This document shows, in pieces, positions 1 through 5,780 of a stretch of 5,780 nt of DNA; position 1 is the stretch's first letter, and every line of letters begins with the position of its first letter. The stretch is from an uncultured Eggerthellaceae bacterium (GTDB lineage: Bacteria > Actinomycetota > Coriobacteriia > Coriobacteriales > Eggerthellaceae), in contig CAKUDT010000100.1 in NCBI GenBank assembly GCA_934645125.1, positions 1 through 5,780 on the forward strand. Reading direction: 5' to 3'. The translations under genes were made by a program, and so were the position numbers. The notes under the pieces are model-generated. The model had not been told where the DNA came from, searched no databases, and saw only the letters and a list, made by a program, of their open reading frames with translations.

Positions 1-497
1 CCTTTGCGCACCGGGTTGCCCGTTACAATGACTTTTGAGGGATCGACAATGCCTTGCCCTGCGCATGCATACGTCAAACATACTTTTTCGGCACTTTTCG
101 CAAGCAGCTTGTTCGTAAGACCCATAACGGAATTTTGCTCGTGGATAACCACGGGGATATGCTTGCTTTCCGCTGCGCGACCCACGGGAATGGAGACATA
201 GCCGCCAAAACCCACCACCACATCGGGCTTGATTTCATCGAGCCACGCACGGGCGCGCTTCCCGCTTTTTGACAGCAAGCGCAGCGCACGTATAAGCGAA
301 AGCGGATGCGATCGATTGAATCCGGCGGCCTCGAAAGGCATGAATTCAATGCCCGCTTGCGGAACCAAGCGCGCCTCCACACCCTGCGGCGTGCCGGCAA
401 ATTTCACCTGGCATCCGCGTTCTTCAAGCACCTCGGCCAGCGCTAAAGCGGGATTAATGTGCCCAGCAGTTCCGCCGCCCGATAAAACGACAAGCAT
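1..497 (-). CDS. murG: MurG, lipid II-forming GlcNAc transferase (3' end cut off by window edge)
   Basis: UDP-N-acetylglucosamine:MurNAc-(pentapeptide)-pyrophosphoryl-undecaprenol GlcNAc transferase, a GT-B glycosyltransferase on the inner face of the membrane that converts lipid I to lipid II. Only 165 codons are visible; the frame stays open to base 1, so the C-terminal UDP-GlcNAc-binding domain lies outside the window. Seen in the N-terminal Rossmann domain: the first glycine loop GGGTAGHINPALALAE (residues 7-22), FAGTPQGVEARLVP (33-46), FEAAGFNRS (55-63), the second glycine loop VVVGFGGYVSIPV (93-105), HEQNSVMGLTNKLLAK (119-134) and VTGNPVR (158-164). The TAGH form of the first loop resembles actinobacterial MurG. 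The ATG at 497-495 lies 2 bases after the ftsW stop, behind a purine-rich Shine-Dalgarno stretch, and puts the first loop at the usual distance from the N-terminus. Last visible gene of the cluster; murC would be a common next gene, but this is not seen. The family call is secure. Confidence 0.97.
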   Translation of the reverse strand, partial: MLVVLSGGGTAGHINPALALAEVLEERGCQVKFAGTPQGVEARLVPQAGIEFMPFEAAGFNRSHPLSLIRALRLLSKSGKRARAWLDEIKPDVVVGFGGYVSIPVGRAAESKHIPVVIHEQNSVMGLTNKLLAKSAEKVCLTYACAGQGIVDPSKVIVTGNPVRK

Positions 498-499
498 GA

Positions 500-1906
500 C
501 TACCTTCTTCCTTTTCTTTGTACGGAACGCAAGGGTTCCGATCGATAGTATCCGTTACGTTCTTGCGAGCTGCGCCCCAGGTATCCGCCGCTCAAGCCGC
601 CACCACCTGGGGAGCCACCAAGGCTGCCGCCACCCGAGTAACCTCCAGAGCTGCCGCCTGAGTAGCCGCGTGATAAGAAATCAGGCGAACTCGCGAAACT
701 CGTGCGTTGTTCCTGGTCGGAAATGCGTGTTGTCACACGCAGATTCTCACGGCGGCGCGCATATTCCGCTTCGGGCGTTTCGTCTTCCGAAGCGCGCGAG
801 CACGCCAAGACAAAGCCGAGAATAATCATGGTTGCCAACATGGACGAGCCGCCCACCGAGAAAAACGGAAGCGGCTTTCCCGTCATGGGCAAAATCGAAA
901 TAGCGCAACCGATGTTCAGATACGCCTGAAACACCAGCATGGTGATAAGGCTTCCCGAAAGACCGCGCGAAAATGAGCTTCCGCATTGATGCGAAATCTT
1001 CAAGCCGAAATAAAGCAGCGCCAAGAAGCACAAGATGATGAACATGCCGCCCACAACGCCCAGCTCTTCGCACACCACGGCAAAAACGTAGTCGGTGTTG
1101 TTCGCGGGCAAATACAGAAACTTCTCGCGCGAATTGCCCAAACCTACGCCGAACAATCCGCCATCGGCCAGCGCGTACAGAGAGTGGATAGTTTGATATC
1201 CTGCGCCAAAGCCGTTCTCACCATCATCCCACGGGTGAAGATAGACCATGCGCTCGCCACGGTAGCCATCACCAAACGCATTCATCAGGGCAAATCCAAC
1301 AAGAGCAGCAATAATAATCAGAAAAACCGGCGCGGGCTTATCCGTAAAATACAGCGCGGCAATCAAGCAGACAAAGCAAATGATGCTTGTACCCAGGTCA
1401 GATTGCGTAATATAGATAGCACCAATGGGAGCAGCAACCAAAATAACCAGGCGAACGAACAGCTCCCCAGGACTCATGCCCCCCTGGTCAAATTCGTCGA
1501 TGCTCTTGCATGCCACCAGAGCTAGACCGATTTTGATGAACTCGCCCGGCTGCAATTCGCCAAGCAGCGGCAACACAATCCAGCGCTTCGCGCCACCGTG
1601 GCTTACGCCGAACAGCGCCGTGGCCGCAATAAGCGCGATGCATACGCCCCAGACAATCCAAATGATATTCGTCTTCCAAAAATCAAGGGGAATGAACCGA
1701 TAGATGGCAAACGCAAGGAACAGACCCAAAAGGGCCATTTTACCCTGGGAAAACAGATAACTTGTACTAGCGTTGCCTGCGGAAATGGACGTGATAGTAG
1801 AAGCAGAAAACGCCATGATAAGACCGCAAAGCAGCAAAATCAGTGCAAACACAAGAAACCCCAGACGGGGTTTAAGGATAGACGGATTGACGGAGCTCAT
1901 AGCCAT
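500..1906 (-). CDS. ftsW: FtsW, septal peptidoglycan glycosyltransferase (SEDS family) with Gly/Ser-rich tail
   Basis: Polytopic SEDS-family polymerase that joins lipid II into glycan strands at the division septum, acting with a class B PBP (usually FtsI). 468 residues; about ten hydrophobic segments, the first near 15-34 and the last near 350-370. Family motifs seen: GGAKRWI (104-110), LQPGEFIKIGL (118-128), QSDLGTS (168-174), YQTIHSLYALADGGLFGVGLG (from 237), YLPANNTDYVFAVVCEELG (265-283) and TGKPLPFFSVGGSS (342-355). D272 in NTDY aligns with Asp297 of E. coli FtsW, the proposed catalytic residue. FtsW is preferred over RodA because of the dcw setting. Odd: a roughly 97-residue hydrophilic tail after the last membrane segment, including a 31-residue Gly/Ser/Tyr block and a basic end (QRKGRR), makes it longer than the roughly 400-residue norm. 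The start is the ATG at 1906-1904. In the same frame upstream are only nine codons before the murD TAA, none of them ATG, GTG or TTG. A second ATG two codons later is possible. Confidence 0.96.
   Translation of the reverse strand: MAMSSVNPSILKPRLGFLVFALILLLCGLIMAFSASTITSISAGNASTSYLFSQGKMALLGLFLAFAIYRFIPLDFWKTNIIWIVWGVCIALIAATALFGVSHGGAKRWIVLPLLGELQPGEFIKIGLALVACKSIDEFDQGGMSPGELFVRLVILVAAPIGAIYITQSDLGTSIICFVCLIAALYFTDKPAPVFLIIIAALVGFALMNAFGDGYRGERMVYLHPWDDGENGFGAGYQTIHSLYALADGGLFGVGLGNSREKFLYLPANNTDYVFAVVCEELGVVGGMFIILCFLALLYFGLKISHQCGSSFSRGLSGSLITMLVFQAYLNIGCAISILPMTGKPLPFFSVGGSSMLATMIILGFVLACSRASEDETPEAEYARRRENLRVTTRISDQEQRTSFASSPDFLSRGYSGGSSGGYSGGGSLGGSPGGGGLSGGYLGRSSQERNGYYRSEPLRSVQRKGRR
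503..513 (-). promoter_or_regulatory. Ribosome binding site of murG, inside the ftsW end
   Basis: Read on the minus strand this is AAGGAAGAAGG, 5 bases before the murG ATG at its nearest edge. It offers two overlapping Shine-Dalgarno cores (AAGGA with about 11 and GAAGG with 5 bases of spacing). The same bases encode the last FtsW residues KGRR before the TAG. With the 2-base gap between stop and start, this suggests that murG is translated by ribosomes finishing ftsW. Translational coupling is inferred, not shown. Confidence 0.7.
575..667 (-). repeat. Gly/Ser/Tyr low-complexity block in the FtsW tail
   Basis: Codes for FtsW residues 414-444: 17 Gly, 7 Ser, 3 Tyr, 3 Leu and 1 Pro out of 31. 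Short imperfect units of the form GYSGG, GGSLGG and LSGGY recur. On the plus strand the DNA shows recurring GCCGCC/GCCACC-like strings, as expected for Gly codons, with mixed codon choice rather than an exact tandem repeat. The block lies in the predicted cytoplasmic tail, between a charged stretch (372-400) and a basic end (445-468). Confidence 0.85.
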
Positions 1907-1907
1907 A

Positions 1908-1926
1908 TGCGCAAAAGACTTTCGCA
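1908..1926 (-). promoter_or_regulatory. Weak ftsW ribosome binding region within a small inverted repeat
   Basis: The 27 bases between murD and ftsW (1907-1933) are the longest gap in the window. The only Shine-Dalgarno-like string is GAAAG (1923-1919), 12 bases before the ftsW ATG. It lies within an imperfect inverted repeat: TGCG at 1926-1923 can pair with CGCA at 1911-1908, and AAA at 1922-1920 with TTT at 1915-1913, leaving a four-base loop and one bulged G. There is no U-tract after it, so it is not a terminator. The pairing is short and AU-rich inside, so its function is uncertain. Confidence 0.3.
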
Positions 1927-1933
1927 GCCGAAC

Positions 1934-3424
1934 TTACGCGCCCAAGCGCTCACGACGAGCGGCAACAAGTTTCTTGAACACTTCGCCGCGCTCTTCGAAG
2001 CACGAGAACTCGTCGAAGGAGGCGCACGCAGGCGTCAAGACAACGTTATCGCCCGGACGAGCAACACTCAATGCAGCATCAAGAGCATCTTCCAGCCACG
2101 GCGCGCGCAGAAGCGTAAGATCGCCCTTATCGGCCGCAAAAGCCTGATAGAAGCGCTCTTGGCACTCGCCAAAGCACACCACAGCATGGGCATATCGCTT
2201 TGTAGCCTGCACCAGCTCCGTTAAGTCGGTGCCTTTATCGCGGCCGCCATAGAGCGCCACAACCGTTCCCGGAGCAAAGGAAGAAAGCGCCTTCAAGCTT
2301 GAATCGACATTCGTTGCCTTCGAATCGTTGAAGCAATGCACGCCGGCAATGCTGCCACACGGCTCATTGCGATGCTCCAGCGGCGCAAAGCTCTTCAGAC
2401 CATCGATGATCTGGGCATCGTTCGCACCAATGGCAAGCGCGCACGCAGCTGCTGCCAGGGAGTTCGAAATGTTATGGTCGCCTTTAATCTGCAAGTCGCT
2501 CACTGCACACAATTCATGGCGCACGCCCGCAAGCTCAATAACCAACGTTTCGTTTTCGTCCACGTACGCTGCGGCAGAGGCGCCACAACGTGCGATCATG
2601 CTCTCGCGAACACCCGCCGCCGTGCCTAACGGCAGGTAATCGAAACCGCGTTCATCGGTCGGCGTCGCCTTAAGCTCCCGGATCTTGCCACGCACCACTT
2701 CATCGGTGGCATCAAGAATTGCCAGAGCACCGGGCGTTTTGTTCAAGTTTGCCAAGCACTTGTACTTTGCATCGCGATACGCTTCAAACGACAAGTGCCA
2801 ATACAGATGATCGGGCGTAATGTTCAAAATGACCGATGCAACCGGCGTGAAAAGCGATGTTGACGCCAGCTGGAACGAAGAAAGCTCCGCCACGTAAACA
2901 TCCACACCACCTGCGGCAACAGCATCCAAACACACATCACCGATATTTCCCACAGCAGCCGCTTTGAAGCCTGCGCGCTTCAGAATGTGCGCAGCAAGCG
3001 ACGTGGTGGTCGTTTTTCCGTTCGTTCCCGTAATGGCAACCCAACGCGCATCCTTGTTGCTTTCGCGCCAAGCGAATTCGGCTTCGCTCACCACTTCTTT
3101 GGAAACCGCGGCAGCATTGCGATAAAAATCGGAGAACTGCGAAATGCCCGGGCTGGCAATGCACAGGTCGTACGAGTCGGAAAACTGCTCGCAGTCAAAT
3201 GCGAACGTGACGTTTTCGCTTGCAAAGCGGTCCGCAAACACCTGCGCTTTCTGGTTTTGCGCGCCCGCCGCGACAAAAACGCTTTCCACGCGCGTTCCCA
3301 CCAGGGCGGATAGATACGTTACCGCCGCCATGCCGCTTTTGCCCAGACCAATCACTAAAACGCGCCCAATAAATTCAGGCGCGTGTTTTTTGCCAGAAAG
3401 AAGTTTTATTTCGGATTCGCTCAT
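1934..3424 (-). CDS. murD: MurD, UDP-N-acetylmuramoyl-L-alanine:D-glutamate ligase
   Basis: Cytoplasmic ATP-dependent Mur ligase that adds D-glutamate to UDP-MurNAc-L-alanine. 496 residues, longer than the 438 of E. coli MurD. N-terminal nucleotide-sugar-binding Rossmann domain with VLVIGLGKSG (22-31) and SPGIS (91-95). Central ATPase domain with P-loop TGTNGKTTTTS (132-142), VGNIG (158-162), ELSSFQL (180-186) and NITPDHLYWH (201-210). K220 in YRDAK sits where the carbamylated Lys198 of E. coli lies. C-terminal domain with GDHNISNSLAAAA (315-327), EHRNE (350-354), FNDSKATN (365-372), LYGGRDKGTD (391-400) and TPACASFDEF (464-473). All expected catalytic motifs are present. The start is the ATG at 3424-3422, 7 bases after AGGAG. 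The frame stays open upstream to 3511, but those 29 codons overlap the end of mraY and encode a Cys/Arg-rich stretch without family resemblance. Ten bases after mraY; the tight spacing suggests coupled translation. Confidence 0.97.
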   Translation of the reverse strand: MSESEIKLLSGKKHAPEFIGRVLVIGLGKSGMAAVTYLSALVGTRVESVFVAAGAQNQKAQVFADRFASENVTFAFDCEQFSDSYDLCIASPGISQFSDFYRNAAAVSKEVVSEAEFAWRESNKDARWVAITGTNGKTTTTSLAAHILKRAGFKAAAVGNIGDVCLDAVAAGGVDVYVAELSSFQLASTSLFTPVASVILNITPDHLYWHLSFEAYRDAKYKCLANLNKTPGALAILDATDEVVRGKIRELKATPTDERGFDYLPLGTAAGVRESMIARCGASAAAYVDENETLVIELAGVRHELCAVSDLQIKGDHNISNSLAAAACALAIGANDAQIIDGLKSFAPLEHRNEPCGSIAGVHCFNDSKATNVDSSLKALSSFAPGTVVALYGGRDKGTDLTELVQATKRYAHAVVCFGECQERFYQAFAADKGDLTLLRAPWLEDALDAALSVARPGDNVVLTPACASFDEFSCFEERGEVFKKLVAARRERLGA

Positions 3425-3431
3425 AAAGCAG

Positions 3432-3436
3432 CTCCT
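3432..3436 (-). promoter_or_regulatory. Ribosome binding site of murD, overlapping the mraY stop
   Basis: AGGAG on the minus strand, 7 bases before the ATG at 3424. Its first two bases are the last two of the mraY TAG stop. This site decides the murD start in favour of MSESEIKLL over the longer open frame reaching 3511. Confidence 0.8.
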
Positions 3437-4472
3437 AAACAATCGTCTCGATAAAGTACAGCAGGAAGCCCGAGGCAGCCAAAACGCCCGAGACAATCCA
3501 GAAACGCACAACTACCTTCGTTTCGCTCCAGCCCTTCTTCTCGAAGTGGTGATGAAGCGGAGCCATGAGGAAGATGCGCTTCTTCGTGCGCTTGTAATAC
3601 GCTACCTGGATGATCACGGACAGCGCCTCGGCCACGAACAAGCCACCGATGATGATGACAACGAATACCGTCTTCGTGAGCACCGCAAGCGCCGCAAGCG
3701 CCATACCCAGCGCCAACGAGCCGGTATCGCCCATGAAGATGTCGGCAGGAAACGCGTTGAACCACAGAAAGCCAATGCACGCGCCTGCCAGCGCGGCGGC
3801 AAACACCGCGGAGTCCAGCAGGTCGGAGCGATACGCAATAGCCGCCATAACCAGCATAACAATCATCACCGTGCCAGCAGCCAGGCCATCAAGGCCATCG
3901 GTCAAGTTCACGGCGTTGCACATGCCCACCATCAGGATGTTCACGAAGATAAGGTAGAGCCAGGGAATCTCAATGCCATTGCCCAGCGGCACAACCGTGG
4001 TCAAAACGCCCAGGTCAAAGGTGTAGACAAACGGAATGGAGACGGTCGGCTCAACACCGCCCGCATTCACCGCCACCAAGCAAAAGACTGTGGCAATGCC
4101 GAACTGCCCCACCAGCTTTGCTTTCGGGGTTAGTCCAAGCGAGCGCTCGTGGGCAATCTTGGAAGCGTCATCGACAAGCCCCAGCACACCCGCCAGAAGC
4201 GTGGCCGCCAAAAGCAGAATCGTTTGCACAGAGGGCGAACACACCAAAAGCGACGTGACTAGAACCGCAACAAGCATGATCAAACCGCCCATAGTGGGGG
4301 TACCCTGCTTCACTAAATGGCTCTGAGGACCATCGGCGCGCACTTGTTGACCTACATGGCTTGAACGCAAAAGGCGAATGAACGCGGGCATAACCGCCAT
4401 AGTCAACGCAGCAGCAAGAACAACCGCCAAGAATACTAAAAATGTTGGGTATTTTGAAAAAGCCGAAAACAT
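3435..4472 (-). CDS. mraY: MraY, phospho-N-acetylmuramoyl-pentapeptide transferase
   Basis: Integral membrane enzyme that transfers phospho-MurNAc-pentapeptide from UDP to undecaprenyl phosphate, making lipid I, the first membrane step of peptidoglycan synthesis. 345 residues, within the usual 320-370 range, with about ten hydrophobic segments. Diagnostic motifs, all intact: VRADGPQSHLVKQGTPTMGG (44-63), GLVDDASK (98-105) with the Mg-binding/catalytic Asp pair 101-102, NAVNLTDGLDGLAAG (186-200), FMGDTGSLALG (246-256) with catalytic-site Asp249, and MAPLHHHFEKKGWSE (303-317) with the triple His 307-309. The histidine motif and the pentapeptide-type loop separate it from WecA/TagO relatives. 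The start is fixed: the ATG directly follows the murF TAG in the same frame, so no upstream start can exist, and a GGAGGGA Shine-Dalgarno lies 12 bases before it inside murF. It ends with a TAG that overlaps the murD ribosome binding site. Confidence 0.98.
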   Translation of the reverse strand: MFSAFSKYPTFLVFLAVVLAAALTMAVMPAFIRLLRSSHVGQQVRADGPQSHLVKQGTPTMGGLIMLVAVLVTSLLVCSPSVQTILLLAATLLAGVLGLVDDASKIAHERSLGLTPKAKLVGQFGIATVFCLVAVNAGGVEPTVSIPFVYTFDLGVLTTVVPLGNGIEIPWLYLIFVNILMVGMCNAVNLTDGLDGLAAGTVMIVMLVMAAIAYRSDLLDSAVFAAALAGACIGFLWFNAFPADIFMGDTGSLALGMALAALAVLTKTVFVVIIIGGLFVAEALSVIIQVAYYKRTKKRIFLMAPLHHHFEKKGWSETKVVVRFWIVSGVLAASGFLLYFIETIV

Positions 4473-5780
4473 CTATCGAATCAGTCCCTCCACCACACGG
4501 GACAAGCCCATGAAATGAGAAGCTTTCACCAGCACGGCATCGGTTGGCTCAAGCATGCTATCAAGCGTTCCTAATACATCGGAAATCGAATTTGCCTGAA
4601 CAATTCTATCCGCACTCATGCCTGCTTCAAGCGCTGCTTGCGCAATATACGCGGAAAGTTCACCGATGCAGATAAGATAATCAACATTGAGCGAAGGGAT
4701 AAGCGCGCCGATTCCCTTATGGCACGCCTCTGCATACGAACCGAGCTCGCCCATATCGCCCAGAACGGCAATATGGCGGCCGAAACTGTCCATCGCGGAA
4801 AACGTGAGAAGCGATGCACGCATGGATTCCGGGTTCGCGTTATACGTATCGTTGACAATCGTGTAACCAGCGCGCGCCTTCACGACCTCTTGCCTTCCCG
4901 CTTCGGGAAGAGCGGCTTCCAGAGCCGATGCTATTGCCTCAAGCGCCATGCCGCACTGCAGGCCAACGGCGGCAGCGGCCGTTGCATTGGAAACGTTGTG
5001 CAGCCCGCGCAAGTTCAGGCTTACCGGCACATGCGTTTCCCCGCGCTGGAGCTGGGTGAATCCTTGCGCGCACAGCACGAAGCACGGACGACCCTCTTCG
5101 TCAAGGTGGATATTTTCCGCCCATACGGCCGGGGCATCGTCTTCAGGCGCCGCCTGCAACCCGAAACGAACCACGCGAACATCACGCGCCGCAAGATGCG
5201 CATTCTCGCACAAGAAGTCAGCGTAATCGCCACCCGCGTTCACGAATGCCACGCCCTTATGGGAAGGCAGCTCGCAGAACAACTCGCCTTTTGCGCGGGC
5301 AATATTGTCGCGGCCGCCTAAAAGCTCAATGTGGCTTTCTCCCACGTTCACAATAAGACCCATATCGGGCTGGACAAACGAGCAGAGCTCGTGGATTTGC
5401 CCTTGACCGCGCATGCCCATTTCAACCACAACGTATTCGGTGTCTGCATCGGCGGAAAGCAGCGTTTTCGGAACGCCCAGTTCGTTGTTCTGGTTCGCTT
5501 TCGTGGCAACCACGCTATGCTGAGCAGCCAAAACGTCGCGCACTAAGTTCTTCGTGGTGGTTTTCCCGCTTGATCCGGTCAATCCGATAACGCATCCCGA
5601 AAGCTTTAAGCGCCATGCGGCGGCAAGTTGCGTTATGGCATCGGCGGTATCGGGCACTTCCAAAATGCCTGCACCCAACTCGCGTGCAAGAGCGCACGCC
5701 TGCTCGGAGGGGTTTTTCATCACCAGAGCAAGAGAAGCGCCTGAACGCAGGGCGCTGTCAACGAAATCGTAACCGTCAAC
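4473..5780 (-). CDS. murF: MurF, UDP-MurNAc-tripeptide:D-alanyl-D-alanine ligase (5' end cut off by window edge)
   Basis: Cytoplasmic ATP-dependent ligase that adds D-Ala-D-Ala to the UDP-MurNAc-tripeptide, giving the pentapeptide used by MraY. 435 residues are visible and the frame stays open to base 5780. By comparison with a typical 450-470 residue MurF, some 30-60 N-terminal residues lie outside. The GTG at 5723 is an internal Val, not the start, because the preceding codons read VDGYDFVDSALRSGASLAL, the usual end of the N-terminal MurE/MurF fold. In fragment numbering: P-loop TGSSGKTTT (68-76), TKANQNNELGVP (93-104), VEMGMRGQGQI (119-129), NVGESHIE (145-152), AKGE (163-166), GLHNVSNATAAAA (259-271), NDTYNANPESM (310-320), LGDMGELG (340-347) and VKASHFMGLSRVV (418-430). 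The DTYNANP motif identifies MurF rather than MurE. The last motif reads KASH where KGSR-like is common. The TAG stop abuts mraY with no gap, and murE would be the usual upstream neighbour. Confidence 0.97.
   Translation of the reverse strand, partial: VDGYDFVDSALRSGASLALVMKNPSEQACALARELGAGILEVPDTADAITQLAAAWRLKLSGCVIGLTGSSGKTTTKNLVRDVLAAQHSVVATKANQNNELGVPKTLLSADADTEYVVVEMGMRGQGQIHELCSFVQPDMGLIVNVGESHIELLGGRDNIARAKGELFCELPSHKGVAFVNAGGDYADFLCENAHLAARDVRVVRFGLQAAPEDDAPAVWAENIHLDEEGRPCFVLCAQGFTQLQRGETHVPVSLNLRGLHNVSNATAAAAVGLQCGMALEAIASALEAALPEAGRQEVVKARAGYTIVNDTYNANPESMRASLLTFSAMDSFGRHIAVLGDMGELGSYAEACHKGIGALIPSLNVDYLICIGELSAYIAQAALEAGMSADRIVQANSISDVLGTLDSMLEPTDAVLVKASHFMGLSRVVEGLIR
4485..4491 (-). 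promoter_or_regulatory. Ribosome binding site of mraY, inside the murF end
   Basis: GGAGGGA on the minus strand, within the last codons of murF and 12 bases before the mraY ATG. It is a strong match to the 16S anti-Shine-Dalgarno, although the spacing is on the long side. A ribosome ending murF would stop directly on the mraY start, so coupled re-initiation is plausible. Confidence 0.65.

Noticed and set aside
575..667. Gly-rich block as a CRISPR or DNA tandem repeat array
   Set aside because: There are no exact direct repeats or regular spacers; the similarity comes from glycine and serine codons in a coding frame.
229..825. Plus-strand open frame of 198 codons opposite murG and ftsW
   Set aside because: It is antisense to two real genes, with no domain and a low-complexity Ser/Arg composition, so it is a shadow frame.
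1908..1926. Hairpin between murD and ftsW as a transcription terminator
   Set aside because: The stem is short and bulged, it lacks a following U-run, and it abuts the ftsW start inside an evident operon.
1598..2224. Plus-strand open frame of 208 codons across the ftsW-murD junction
   Set aside because: It is antisense to conserved regions of both genes, with Arg/Lys/Gln-rich composition and no family resemblance.
3425..3511. Upstream extension of the murD frame (29 more codons, overlapping mraY)
   Set aside because: The extension is Cys/Arg-rich and off-frame over conserved mraY sequence, while a good AGGAG sits 7 bases before the internal ATG at 3424.
3144..4133. Plus-strand open frame of 329 codons antisense to murD and mraY
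   Set aside because: It lies wholly opposite strongly supported genes, and its translation is rich in His, Gln, Asn and Arg, as expected from the complement of a hydrophobic membrane protein. It has no recognisable domain.
4638..5321. Plus-strand open frame of 227 codons antisense to murF
   Set aside because: It is fully opposite conserved MurF motifs, and its composition is typical of a reverse-strand shadow.
4473..5723. GTG at 5723 as the murF start
   Set aside because: The frame is open to the window edge and the 19 preceding codons match the normal MurF N-terminal domain ending, so the gene is truncated by the window and does not start here.

Overview
The window is a gap-free stretch of a division and cell wall (dcw) cluster. 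All five genes lie on the minus strand, so transcription runs from the right edge to the left edge in the order murF (5' end cut off), mraY, murD, ftsW, murG (3' end cut off). This is the classical dcw order. Conserved motifs place every gene in its family, and no gene looks broken.

Region by region: 5780-4473 is MurF, missing only part of its N-terminal domain. 4472-3435 is the complete MraY translocase. 3424-1934 is complete MurD. 1906-500 is complete FtsW, with a long glycine/serine-rich C-terminal tail. 497-1 is the N-terminal 165 residues of MurG. The junctions are 0, 10, 27 and 2 bases long. There is room for Shine-Dalgarno sequences, mostly placed inside the preceding gene, but no obvious internal promoter or terminator. 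No tRNA, rRNA, mobile element, CRISPR array or other accessory cargo was seen, and there is no non-coding stretch above 27 bases.

How the genes work together: MurD adds D-glutamate to UDP-MurNAc-L-Ala, and MurF later adds the D-Ala-D-Ala dipeptide to finish the UDP-MurNAc-pentapeptide. MraY moves this phospho-sugar-peptide onto undecaprenyl phosphate (lipid I), MurG adds GlcNAc (lipid II), and FtsW polymerises lipid II into septal glycan. The window therefore holds most of the path from cytoplasmic precursor to septal polymer, apart from MurC, MurE, the flippase and the partner transpeptidase, which would be expected in flanking DNA.

Organism: the base composition is moderate (about 50-55% G+C in the lines I sampled). 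The MurG motif GGGTAGHINPALALAE and the style of the ligases recall Actinomycetota, and within it Coriobacteriia (Eggerthellaceae-like gut bacteria). This is an inference from remembered family sequences, not a database match, and I hold it at moderate confidence.

I do not see a new biological system here. The most distinctive point is the low-complexity FtsW tail. Lesser points are two gene junctions at which one stop codon is all that separates two same-frame genes, and a few substitutions in otherwise conserved motifs.
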